Shown here one piece after another: positions 41,009 to 51,655 of a stretch of 64,000 nucleotides of DNA. The notes under the pieces are model-generated. The model worked only from the letters and a program-made list of their open reading frames with translations. It did no database searches and was not told the DNA's origin. Within the stretch, counting starts at the first letter, position 1. Every line of letters begins with the position of its first letter. The translations under genes were made by a program, and so were the position numbers. Origin of the DNA: Blasia pusilla (taxonomy: Eukaryota; Marchantiophyta; Marchantiopsida; Blasiales); contig CM114275.1 of the NCBI GenBank assembly GCA_050084515.1, positions 17,794,001 to 17,858,000 on the forward strand. Reading direction: 5' to 3'.

Positions 41009-41311
41009 ATTGCACAAGTTTTTCCCTAGAACAAACAAGTTTGGACATGTTCACGGACATGCATTGCAAAAGGTGGGACCCACACTTATAGTTCATGGTG
41101 GAAAGCAAGGCAAGGGCGGACGAGGCAATAAGAGGGAAGGGAATGGAGGTGGGAGGAGGAAGAAACGAAAACGTGCAGATCACGAAGGCAAGTGGTAGGG
41201 ATGAGAAAGAAGGGGAAGATGGGGCCGACACACACAAGTCCTTCTATAGGACAGACATAAGTCCACGAACATAGACGTGTCCGTGGACATGGAGCTTGTC
41301 CACACGCAACC
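41009..41311. mobile_element. MITE-like element, GGTTGCA family (copy 1)
   Basis: Left end GATTGCACAAGTTTTTCCC, right end CTTGTCCACACGCAACC; the ends are imperfect inverted repeats (GRTTGC...GCAACC). Inner subterminal motifs GGACATG and GGACAAG recur. The core shares CCCACACTTATAGTTC then TGGTGGAAAGCAAGGCAA with copy 3 (44996-45320). No coding capacity. Confidence 0.6.
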
Positions 41312-41600
41312 TTGCCGCCTACGTTGCAACTTGTCTCACCCACCTTCCGTTGTGTTCCTTATGCCAAATCTTTGCCATAGATCTAATGAAACATAGTGGA
41401 CCTACTCATCCCTACATATGCTTAGCATCATCATATATTCAACAACCATGAGAAACCGCTTAGTGCACAAGGTTGCCAATTACATGCATAAGCTCCCCTT
41501 CCTTGCAATAGAAGGTATGTGTTTTCAACATCTTAGAAAATTGCTATGCACATACTAATCTCCTCACCTTCTCTTCCTTGTTCATTGTGAACTAACATAC

Positions 41601-41712
41601 TAGAAGGGAGGGTCCTAGCTTGGAGACCCAATACATATATATTATCTAAATGAAATTATGCTTATGTGCTATGAATTAATTGGGTAGGGTAAAGTTGATG
41701 TGGCACCCTTTT
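41601..41712 (+). repeat. Dispersed repeat (copy of 24871-25010)
   Basis: Contains GAAGGGAGGGTCCTAGCTTG, GAGACCCAATAC, AAATTATGCTTATGTG and GGGTAGGGTAAAGTTGATGT, matching the 24.9-kb copy in order and orientation. Confidence 0.6.
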
Positions 41713-42309
41713 TGCATAACAATCAATGTAAGGGAATCTAGATCTAATGTACCTTGAGCATGCATCACCTTTCCGTAACGTGTGCTTTGAATGCTCAATT
41801 GTAGAAAGAGAAGGTTCTCCAACCATCCCCTTGAGGTATGCCCCTCTCCAAAGCCCCAAGGCTCCAAGAAGTTGACATAAGCACCCAGATCAACCCAATC
41901 TGTATAGCATGTTACTAAGTAACCAAGAAAGCTCGAAAAGGGTGATGTGTACTCACAAATTACCAATCGAGGCCCAAGATATGATGTTTGACCTCTCCAC
42001 ACCTAACTATACATATGGCCTCCCTACCGAGCCATCCTGTCTACTCTTGCTTGACTCCAAATACTCTGATAGAGGCTAAATTATGAACTCAGATTACTTG
42101 ATGTGATTCAAATTGAATAGATTAAATCCTTACATTATTATCCAAATCACTTTCTTGCTATCTATCTTTACATTTTTCATGCAACCAATGTGTGTGTCTG
42201 TTTTACCATATGTCATCCAACCTAGATGTTGAAAGATGCAAATTAATCTTCTAATAATAATACAAATTAATTTGGGACCCTTCCCTTGTAATTTCACCAA
42301 GTAATCTTC

Positions 42310-42560
42310 CAATGAGTGGAAAAAATTTCAGATCAAGATCATATACTTTGATCAAATGAAAATTGCACACCCTCTTAATTTTTTCTTTACAAGGTCTTCT
42401 TGCACGAATCTAAAAAGACCTCTTCATTCTTGGGGTTAAGGGTTTCTTGAAACTTTGCAAGGAGTTTGGATCCACTTCCCCAAAAAATGGAAAAAATTTT
42501 AGAACAAGATCAAAGCCTCGATAAAATTGAGAATACACATTATTCATAAAAAAATCATAG
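42310..42560. repeat. Two monomers of the ~180-bp satellite
   Basis: Two diverged units (GATCAAGATCATATACTTTG near 42332 and AGAACAAGATCAAAGCCTCG near 42501, about 170 bp apart) that match the main array at 43800-44975. Confidence 0.6.
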
Positions 42561-42627
42561 ACCCTATTCAAAGCATGCTCCAAAGCCTCACAAAACAAGA
42601 AAAAAAAATGAGATCTCCCATTACTCA

Positions 42628-43725
42628 CCTATGCACTGAATAAACAATTAAAAACCTCAAATGTAGACTTTGAGTTTTGGTTTTATGTTGGAAAGTAGAT
42701 GGAAATTTTTGAACATTTAAAGAGGATGAGGGTCTCACCATAAGCCATCCATCCAACTTTCAATCAAATTCTACGGTGGAAATGAAGTTTGGCATAAGAT
42801 GAATATGAGAATTCCATAAAAGCAAACTAAATGTGTACTTCAGCTCCTCATCATCTTCTTTCAAGTTCCTTTCAAGGGCCTTTTTTCATGATAAATCATG
42901 AAACTTAGCAACGAGGATTGCACATGGACAAAGTATGTGTCCACATACGCATTTCCGTCCTAGGGATGGACATGTCCATACAAACTCGATCACACACACC
43001 CACTGCCACCAAGGCCCGCATGGCACCCCTTTGGCTTGCATCCTTGCCACGATCATGGCCCGCGCCTTGCCCATGTTGGAGGGGCACCCCGTGCGAGAGG
43101 GTCATTTTAAAAAAAAAATTGGCCTACGTCCATCCTTGCAAATAAGCGACGCGGATCAAATGCAAAGGAGACGCGGGCCACAATGCAAGAACAAGTAGGA
43201 GATATAATCTTTGGTCTTGTTTAAACAAGTCCGTTTCTATGCAACCTTGTTAGCCAGAACATACCCCTAGGCCTCAAGAACCTTCAACCTAGAGAAAAAA
43301 TAGATCTCCATTTGCTCACCTATGCATTGAATAAAAATGAGTATATCCAGACATTTACCTCCTCATCTTCTTTCAAGTTCCTTTCAACGACCTTTTCTTC
43401 AAGAACTTTAAATCATGAAACTTTTTTAAAAGCATGCCCCTAGGCCCCAACAACCCAGGGAAAAAATCAAATCTTCAACTTCTTACCTATGCATTGAATT
43501 AAAATTGATAAACCCCAAATGTAGACTTTGAATTTAGGTTTTATCTTAGAGGGTAAAAGGCCATATTCGAATTCTTGGAGAGGAGTAGATCCTCATCATT
43601 ATTCATTCCTCCAACTTTAAATCAGATTCAATGCTGGAAACAAAGTTTGGCACAAGATGAATGTGAGAATTCAAAGAAAACAAAGTAAATGTGCACTTGA
43701 GCTACTCCTTATTTTCTTTCAAGAC
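42628..43725. repeat. Duplicated block split by a MITE
   Basis: The stretch 42628-42905 recurs at about 43480-43725: both read CCTATGCAYTGAAT, CAAATGTAGACTTTGA, CCAACTTT, TTTGGCAYAAGATGAATRTG and a CTTTCAAG end. A shorter third copy lies at 43317-43420. The GGTTGCA-type element at 42914-43249 lies between the first and second copies. Confidence 0.65.
42914..43249. mobile_element. MITE-like element, GGTTGCA family (copy 2)
   Basis: Left end AGGATTGCACATGGACAAAG, right end ACAAGTCCGTTTCTATGCAA then CCTT. Reverse-complementing the right end gives GGTTGCATAGAAACGGACTT, matching the left end of copy 4. Contains GTCCTAGGGATGGACATGTC near its left side. Interior is GC-richer than the host and has no coding capacity. 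Confidence 0.6.
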
Positions 43726-43799
43726 CTCTTTTTGGGGTTTGGGTTGGACTTAACCATTTTTCTTGAAATTTTGTAGGGAGCTTAGATATACTTCCATCA

Positions 43800-44975
43800 A
43801 TAAGTGATCAAAATTTCAAATGAAGACCATATAGTTGGATAAAATAAAAATTGCACACTTTTTTTTCCTTCGTATATCTTGTGGTCTAAAAGGACCTCTT
43901 TATTTTTAGGTTGTGGGATGGACTCATATTTTCCTTGAATTTTTTCAAGTAGTTTAGATGCACTTCCATCAATCAGTGGAAAAAATTCAAGTCGGGATTA
44001 TATACTTGGAGAAGATGAAAACTGCACAAGACCTTTTACCTTAGTAAATCTTATTATGCAACTCTAAAAATACCTCTTTACTTTTATGCTTTAGTTTGGA
44101 CTTCCATTTTCTTTAAAATTTTCCAAGGAGGCTGAAAAAAAATTTCGTCAAAAAGAAGATAAAATTTTAGATGAAGATCATATACTTGGGAGAAGATGAA
44201 ATATACCTATGGCCTTTTTGAGGCTTTTTCTTTAGTAAATCTTATTGTGTGAGTCTAGAAAGATCTCATCATGGTTAGGTTATTAGTTGGACCTCCATTT
44301 TCTTTAAATTTTTTATGCAGGTCTAATACACTTCCCACAACAAATGGAACAAAATTTAGGTGAAGATCGTATACTTGGATAATATGCAAAATGCACATAA
44401 GAATTTTCCTCAATAAATCTTATTGCATGGGTCTAGAGAGACCCCTTATATTTAGGATTTGGGTTGGTTTTCCACTTTCTTTGAAATTTTGCATGGAGGT
44501 TGGAAAAACTTTCATTAAAAAAGTTCATAAAATTTCAGGTCAAGATCATGTACTAGGAGAAGATTAAACATACACATTACCTTTTTCCTCAGTTAGTCTT
44601 ATATTGTGAGGGTCTAGAAAAGCCTCGTCATTTTTAGGTTGTAAGTTAGACCTCCATTTTCCTTGAAAATTTTCATGGACATTAGATATACTTCTCAAAA
44701 CAAGCCGAAAAAAATTCATGTGAAGATCATATACTTGGAGAAGTTGAAAAATCCAAAAGAGACTTTTTCTTAGTAAAACTTATCGCATATGTCTAGAAAG
44801 ATCTCTTTATTTTTAGGATTTGTGTTGGACTGTATTTTCCAAAAAAAAAAATTCAAGGTGGTTGGAAATATTTGTATAAAAATGCCAAAAATCTAAAGTT
44901 AACATCATATACTAAGAGAAGATAAAACATACATATTACCTTTTTCCTTAGTAAATCTTATTGTGTGTATCTAAT
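43800..44975. repeat. Degenerate satellite array, ~180-bp monomer
   Basis: About seven monomers. The landmark TATACTTGG (or TATAGTTGG, TGTACTAGG, TATACTAAG) starts near 43829, 44001, 44181, 44370, 44549, 44730 and 44908: spacings of 172, 180, 189, 179, 181 and 178. Each unit also has TCTAGAAAGAYCTCWTTATT, a TTGGACTTCCATTTTCYTT-like block and TTTTCCTTAGTAAATCTTAT in the same order. Monomers differ at perhaps a quarter of sites. The array ends where MITE copy 3 begins. Confidence 0.85.
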
Positions 44976-44995
44976 AAATAAGCATGGTTGCATGC

Positions 44996-45320
44996 TTATT
45001 CCAGACTCTACTTGTCCTAGGAATGGACAAGTCCATTCCTAGGACAGACATGGACAGACAAGTTTGGATATGTCTATGGATATGGATTGGAAGATGTGGG
45101 GCCCACACTTATGGCTCCTGGTGGAAGGCAAGGCAAAGGCAGATGGTGCATCAAGGGGGGAGGGAGTGGAGGTTGGGAAAGGAAGAAATGAGAAAGTTTG
45201 GAACAGAGAGGCAAGTGGGGGGAATGAGAAAGAAGGGGAAGGTGGGACCCATATGGATTAGTCCTTCTTGAGGACGGACGTAATTTTACCAACATGGACA
45301 TGTTTGTGGACACGTGCATT
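44996..45320. mobile_element. MITE-like element, GGTTGCA family (copy 3)
   Basis: Left end GGTTGCATGCTTATTCC; inner palindrome TTGTCCTAGGAATGGACAAG followed by a second TCCATTCCTAGGACAGACATG; right end GGACATGTTTGTGGACACGT then GCATTG, a decayed GCAACC. Core matches copy 1. It sits at the border between the satellite array and the 3' part of the gypsy element. Confidence 0.6.
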
Positions 45321-45379
45321 GTCTCGACTTTGAATTGCTCTTGATCTTCAACTATGATTGATTCGAGTCGTAACACTCT

Positions 45380-48300
45380 TGTTTAAGGGGGATCTTTTTC
45401 ACTAGCATAGAACACATCATGAACTCCCTCATCTCCAAAAAAACCTCAATTGGTACAACATCTCATTAACCTTTTCGAGTATCTTGAAGGGTCCCGCAAA
45501 TCTTTGCGGGATACTTGAAGATAATTCATGGAACCCAAGTCTTAGCCATATGAGATCCCCAACTTTAAAACTCACATCTCGCATGTGAACATCAACTTGC
45601 CATTTGTAGCTCTCAGTTTGCTACTCCAACCATTATCAAACTAATTCCTATTTTGTTTAGTACTTTAGGTTCATTTGTGGCGTATAGTGTAAATTTTGTG
45701 GTGAATCCACTCATTTTCGCTTTGAAAACTAGTACTTTTGGTAATCGACTATATTGCTTTTTCAATAAGCGCTGGTTTTTCGATAAAGTTTTTAACGACT
45801 TTTTAGCTAGATCGTTTTTGCGTTTTGGATATGAAGTTTCATTTAAAGCTTTAGACAAAGGTGCAGTGTTGGGCAGGTTCTAGTGATGAGGAAACCTCTC
45901 TATAGTCTTGCAACCAATTTTCCAATAAGTCCTCGATTGTCGGCATGGAACTTCTTAATTGAGATGCCTTTGGTTCTTTGAAACAAGTTGGGATTCTAGG
46001 ATTGAATCCCACTTCCAATAGAAATGGCATATATCCTATTATCCAATGCATGGAGTAATTATCCTTAAACTCCATCCTAGGAAAATTGTTTCCCAAATAT
46101 GTTTGATCTATCAAAATGTAGTGTTGTACTTCTCAAGCGTTAAGTTTAGATATTCCACTTAACCCATCATATTCAAGTGATAATCCAAACTTGTGAGCAG
46201 ATATGCTCATAGTATCTTTGTCACGTCTTTTAGGTTGGATCGACAAGTATCCAAAGGGCCTTTCAGGAGATCAAAAGGTAACCTCATGAGGCCTTGGGTT
46301 ACCTAAGAGAGCAATTTTTTCCTTCATTTTAGCTCATTTGGAGCTATATTGACAAACTTACTATTTCAAGTTAAGTCCCATTGAGAGCATAGTTGGCTTT
46401 ACACTTTGAGAAGTGGCCCTTGATCCCCTCTAGTAGGTCAAGAGCCAAGGAGATTTCCTACGAGCACAAGTTACCATGGAGAGAGCTTGGGAGAGGGAAG
46501 GGGATATGCCCAAACAAAGCAAGCTTTTCAACTAATTCTCATGTGAAACAAACACGAACAAAACTTAGAGATAAACTTAGTGTCTAGATCCAATATAAAC
46601 TCATTTTGTAAATCCCAATGTCTAAAAAATATTTTCAAAGAAAACATGAGCGACCTCCGACGCCATTAGCATCCTTGGGAAATTTCATCCTGCTAGTAAG
46701 CCACTTCCATCAAGTTTCTCCAATCAATTTCCAACATCCAAGTTCCTCTCAAGTATTATTCCTTTCTACTTAAGGCGTCGGCTACCACATTCTCCTTACT
46801 TGGCTTAAAGATAATTTTCATATCGAATCTCGTTAGGTATTCTTGCCAACAGAGTTGTTTCGATTATAGCTTCTCCTAACTTGCAAAATACTTGTAAGTG
46901 ATGTTATCATTGTAAATTTTGACGTATAGACTATGTAACAAATATAATTCCACTTCTTGAATCAATTAATCACCGTATATATCTGCCTCTCATGAGTGGG
47001 CCGATTTTTCTCTAACTTGGCCGACTCATAAGAAACTCATCCACCCACTTGGTTTAGCATCACCCCTACTGCAAGTTAGACGTATCGATCCAAACTTCGA
47101 ATAGGATCCCAATTTTGGAAGCTTGAGGATAGAATGGTTACTTACTAGAAATTTTCCTTGCTCAAACATCTCCGGACACTCTTTGGACCATCGAAACACC
47201 GTTACTTTCTGTGTCCAATCTAGAGCGGTCTAGCAACCTTGGCAAAATCTTGGATATATCTTCTATAAAAGACTACAAATGCAAAAAATAACCATATCTT
47301 GGTCAAATTTCTTGGTGTTGGCCACAACTTGATAGCCTCAAGCTTATCATGATTGGGTTGTATGCCTTCTATTATCAACGTATGGCCCAATAATTCCAAT
47401 TCTTACTTCAACACTTCGAAGTGTTGCTTCATATATGGGAGCAACACTTAGAAGGTTTTTCTGGTAATTGGTTAGTCGTCAAACATGCGGAGACTTCTTT
47501 GAGGAGAACCTCTTGTTTCTCATGGGTCATCGAATATATGAGTATCTCATTGAAGAACACCACCACTCCCCTATTTAACATATCCTGAAATATAGCATTC
47601 TAAAGAGTCATGAATATAGCTAGTGCATTTATTAGTTGTTGGTCCGAACAATATCAACAGGAACTCATAGGATCCAAATCTTGTCCTCATTACCGAATTA
47701 TGTTCATCCCCTTTTGAGATTTGGATTTGGTAATACCCTTGCCTTAGGTCAATCTTGGTAAAATACTTCAACATTGCAATCGTATCAAACAAGTCAAGAT
47801 TTTCCTCACTCTAGTCATAAGGTTTCCTTTCAGTTGCTCTAGTGGTATCTCATCCAATTCAAATTCCATAGTTTTCAACGTGACTCCACAACCTTGGAAC
47901 ACACCCTTGAGATCTTTTTCCAATTTCGTACAGAAAATCAATTGAGCAACATCTTTCACTTGATTAATCCTCAAAACATGAGGATGCAAACTTGCACTTT
48001 GAATATGAGGAATCCTTACGGAATTTCCATCACCAAAAGGAACCTCTAATATACCTTTGATTGATCTAATCACTATAGTATTTCTATGTAAAAACCTAAG
48101 TGTTAAAATTATATCTATGATATCTAAGGTACAAACTATAAAATTTTCCTAATCTTGAACTCAACTTCCACTCTTAGAATCACCATCTTTATGTTCAATT
48201 TCAGGATCGAGGTGGTTTCCAAGTATCTATCTACTTAAATTACAACTTGAGGTTGCTCCATGTTGATTACTAGCACTCCCAACCTCCTTCGGATCTAGGA

Positions 48301-49350
48301 AGTTGGAGGTCATCCATGTGTCAATCAACATAACCACATATTTCCTTACAATCACCACCTCAACTAGAAATTGGGAGTTACTAGCATTTTGATTCAAATC
48401 CTTTGAAGGCTTATCATCTTCCCTCAACTCGTACCTTGAAGGCTCCCAATTAATCATGCTAATCGTCTCCCTTATCTTGTCAACATCTTGACTCTTGTTT
48501 ATTGATTGTGCTCGTAAGGAGGTGGTCAAGCTTCCTTGTGTTTGGCTCTTTTGCTTTGGGGCATTATCACTTAAAATAACTCGGGTCATCGCATACATAC
48601 CACATGTAGTGCCCAGTTCAATCAATGTTTCCCCTTACTTGGAACTTGGTGTTGGTTGAGGTTTGAACCTTTGGGTTGTGATGCCCCTTGCAATGTTTTC
48701 TCATCATGTTTTCTCTTGTTCGCCTTGCCAAACAGCGTCCCTACCTTTGTAATTGGGACCATCTTGTCTTGCTTCTTAAATCTCAAATCTCCTCTCACCA
48801 ATAGAGTAGGGATGTCAATGGCCGCCTTTAGCTTCCCAAACTTGGTTGTTGACATTGCGCTTTTCTCCCTAAGGGCTCACTATTTGTTTTAACTTGGGCG
48901 GCATAGCCTCCACAAATTTGAAGACTTGGTGGGCATTTGATGTATTATCAATCATCACCAATATCTCCTAGAGGTAAGTAATGAAGCTCGTGATCAAGCC
49001 TCCCCCAACTGCATTTTTCGCAACTAAATTTCGGCATGTGTCACTTGATCTTAATGGATGACATGCCTCCTCATTTCCTGGTCCTTACCAAATTTCTAAT
49101 ACTATATGAGTGCATTTGCCTCTAATTTCAAAGAGGCCTTGACTCCCCGTCTGGATTTTGGAACCTGATAAGTCCCAAAAATATGCTCTACCTTAGTTAC
49201 CTATTGATTGAGGCGCTTGATATCCATCTCGCTCTTGTACATACGTAACTCCTTCCTCATGTCTCCCAATTGATACCCTAGGAATAAGACTGAAGTTGGG
49301 TTGTTGGTTATGTTAGAAGACATAGTCCATCAAGGCTTGCGGTTATGTTG
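45380..49350 (-). mobile_element. Ty3/gypsy retrotransposon, gag-pol remnant
   Basis: Read on the minus strand from 49350 down: gag-like (49350-48620), a protease/linker region (48625-47768), RT at 47571-47792 with YFTKIDLRQGYYQI, then FGSYEFLLILFG, RNase H near 46750-46870 with RFDMKIIFKPSKENVVADAL then SRK, integrase near 46114-45860 with TIEDLLENWLQDYREV, and the integrase C-terminal SH3-like region at 45610-45450 with [13 protein letters not shown] then RFAGPFKILEKV. The gag-protease-RT-RNase H-integrase order is diagnostic of gypsy. Frame breaks are frequent, so it is inactive. A mitochondrial insert splits the integrase. Confidence 0.85.
45613..45866 (+). pseudogene. nad5: NUMT: mitochondrial nad5 fragment
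   Basis: The plus strand encodes about 83 uninterrupted residues of NADH dehydrogenase subunit 5, near the C-terminal part: [15 protein letters not shown], then [48 protein letters not shown]. After DKGA the match stops (residues become VLGRF and a stop). In a plant mitochondrion this subunit is part of proton-pumping complex I; here it lacks the rest of the gene. The flanks on both sides are one gypsy integrase on the opposite strand, so it is a nuclear insertion. The open frame suggests a recent transfer. Edges are good to about 10 bp. Confidence 0.9.
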
Positions 49351-49933
49351 GAAGAATTTGGAAAATTATTAATATGAATCACATAAGATGTGTGTGGCTC
49401 GATTCTCATGTAGAAGCTACATCCACGATCAAATACTCTCTGGTTTCTTTACAAAAATATGCACACATTATACATCACAAGCTCTCCAAGACTTACTCTC
49501 AAGCCTAAAGCCGCACACGTGGAAATGACCTAGAAACCCGAGCTCGCCTTCAATTAAAAAGCCACAAAACCACTATGTACCATTGAAACTGCCCCTGCCC
49601 CCTGCCCCCTCCCCCCTCCACTAGGGCGGTCATAGAAAAAAAGCAAACTCGCCTTTCAGGAGCCTTCGTGTTGGGAGCCTTCATGTTGTCACACTTGGAG
49701 CTAGTAGAATAACAAATACATAGGCAACAAGTTATTCCTTCAATGCCTCAAAGATATTGTGGCAAACCTCATAGAAACTCACGAGCAGTTTGATCCCCAT
49801 GACTCTTCTCTCAATAACCTTCCTCTTCATAGATGGTAACTCCTTCGATTCATCCTTTTGGGCATCAACCCCATCATGTCAAGTTCCTCCAATAAGTCTC
49901 TAAGAGTCTTGGGTCTCTGATCAGAGTTTCCAA

Positions 49934-50452
49934 GGTTGCACACACACAAAGTTCATGTCTGAGGATATGTCCATGTTTTTCCCTAGGACGGACATATGCA
50001 TGTGTGTCTGGGTACCCGCGGCTTGCACTTGAGCCCGCCCCGCTCGTGACGTAGACCTGGCTCAGCCAGCTTGCACCCAATCTTAGAATGCACTTTCCAT
50101 TTTATGGCCTATATTGGTTCGCCCTAAGCCCGCACATGGCTCATGACCAAGGCCGCACAAGTCAGGCTTAAGGCCCGTACTATGTGGGTCAAAGCTATGA
50201 GCCCTACACAAGCCTGTTGCAAGCCTGTTGCAAGCTTGGTTGCAGGCTTAGGGAGGGCCGGTGCGGGCTACATACGGGCCGATCTCTACCTGCCTCACTT
50301 AATCTTAGCTCACACTTGTTCTTGTGTCTCATTCTTGCACGCGCTACCGTAGTACCAAAAAAACTTGAGAAGGGAACCCATTGGGCATGTTTGTGGAGAT
50401 GTGTGGACTTGTCAAACGTCCCATCGACGAACATGTCAGTTTCCGTGCAACC
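49934..50452. mobile_element. MITE-like element, GGTTGCA family (copy 4)
   Basis: Left end GGTTGCACACACACAAAGTT then CATGTC; right end GAACATGTCAGTTTCCGTGC then AACC. These are inverted repeats of about 25 bp with mismatches. Just inside lie GGATATGTCCATG and CTAGGACGGACATA. Interior is GC-rich and contains a 12-bp-scale duplication (AAGCCTGTTGC twice, near 50210). It separates gypsy gag from its candidate 5' LTR. Confidence 0.6.
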
Positions 50453-50698
50453 ATGGGCGTTTCGGCCCCAAAACCCTCGTCATGATCGGGAAACTCGTTG
50501 AATTCCCTAATGTCATCAAAATCCTTTGGGAGATGAGGCCCACTAGGCTCATTCTCCACATCCCTCGGAACTTCCCCCAGCCAGGGTAGTTTGAGATCCA
50601 CGGCCTTTTTCCTACCCCTATGGGTCTTGTCCCCATCTTTGGCCATGCTGATCATTGTCACCAAAATTTCCCACTAACCATGGCCTATTCAATGGTTT

Positions 50699-50710
50699 GC
50701 TATGATACCA
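50699..50710 (-). other. Candidate retrotransposon primer-binding site
   Basis: On the minus strand, TGGTATCATAGC directly follows a sequence ending TGTATGACA. Plant LTR elements commonly prime from initiator tRNA-Met with TGGTATCAGAGC, one base different. Position and strand fit the gypsy element at 45380-49350. Confidence 0.5.
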
Positions 50711-51655
50711 TGTCATACAGTCCAACCTCTAATCCTCCTAGCTTTTCTGTGAAGCACTCCCAACCTTGAGCTTTGCAAGCTTAAGACTTAGGTTCAGTCC
50801 CAAAAACTCAACTAGTTACATGTTATGTAGATAGTCGAGAAGTTACCAATTTCTAATCAGGTCAAGTATCCCCAAGTACATGCCATCCACCCAAGAAGCC
50901 TCTTCTCCAAGTCTCAACCAATCTCCCCAAGTTACTAGCCTATATCGAAGCATGTTGATTAACTCCACAAGGTGTGTCTCCTTCCTCAAACTTGAAACAC
51001 ATCACAATTAATTATTGGTTCAAGGATTTAAGCATGTAGGGAGGAGAGTGCCCCCCCCCCTATAGGTACTTCTAGGGTATCCAAGGGAACCCCATTGTAC
51101 ACCTCGGACCCTTGATTTTTGCCCTTAAACCAAACTTGGTTTGCGACTCACGAACCGGTTTGACTAGTTATCCCTCAAAATGGCTTGGCCAAGATTATGT
51201 AACTCTTGCCTCTCCAAATGCATCTTGGAGCTTTGACCTATGTTGCAAGTGTCTCATGGAAGCGCCTTTCTTGACTACCTATTTGGCATCTCATAGTTAT
51301 ATAGCCACCCTTCGCGTTTGGTGACTAGTCTCATGGCGTCTCACCCACCTTGACCACTTATGTATTCCTCGCACTTTGATCTAAGTTCTCTTAATTTTCT
51401 TGCCTCACGTTTGGTCCTGGAAGTTACCATGCCTCATTGTCGCCTAAGGTTAGTTGCAAGACATGTGCATGTCTTGCCTAGCCTTACTCACACAAGTGAT
51501 TCTGCCACTCTTTCTTGTCTCGTGACTATCTAGTCTAGGTTTCAACTTTGGTGGATCACACCAAGATCCTTCCTCCTTGGAGTTGTGGTCATGACCGAGT
51601 CCTTGTGTCCATGATAGTGTGGGTGCCATTGACTTAACTATTTGCGATATTGGAT
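50711..51655 (-). repeat. Candidate 5' LTR of the minus-strand gypsy element
   Basis: Starts TGTCATACAG next to the primer-binding site, so on the minus strand it ends CTGTATGACA with the usual terminal CA. From about 50800 it matches 22085-22960, so it is a dispersed repeat. The far end is placed at about 51655, where a plus-strand gypsy pol sequence begins. No matching 3' LTR was found below 45380; that side is occupied by a MITE and satellite. Confidence 0.45.

Noticed and set aside
42905-43198. Overlapping frames on both strands near 43 kb
   Set aside because: They fall inside a GC-rich MITE-like element and show no family resemblance.
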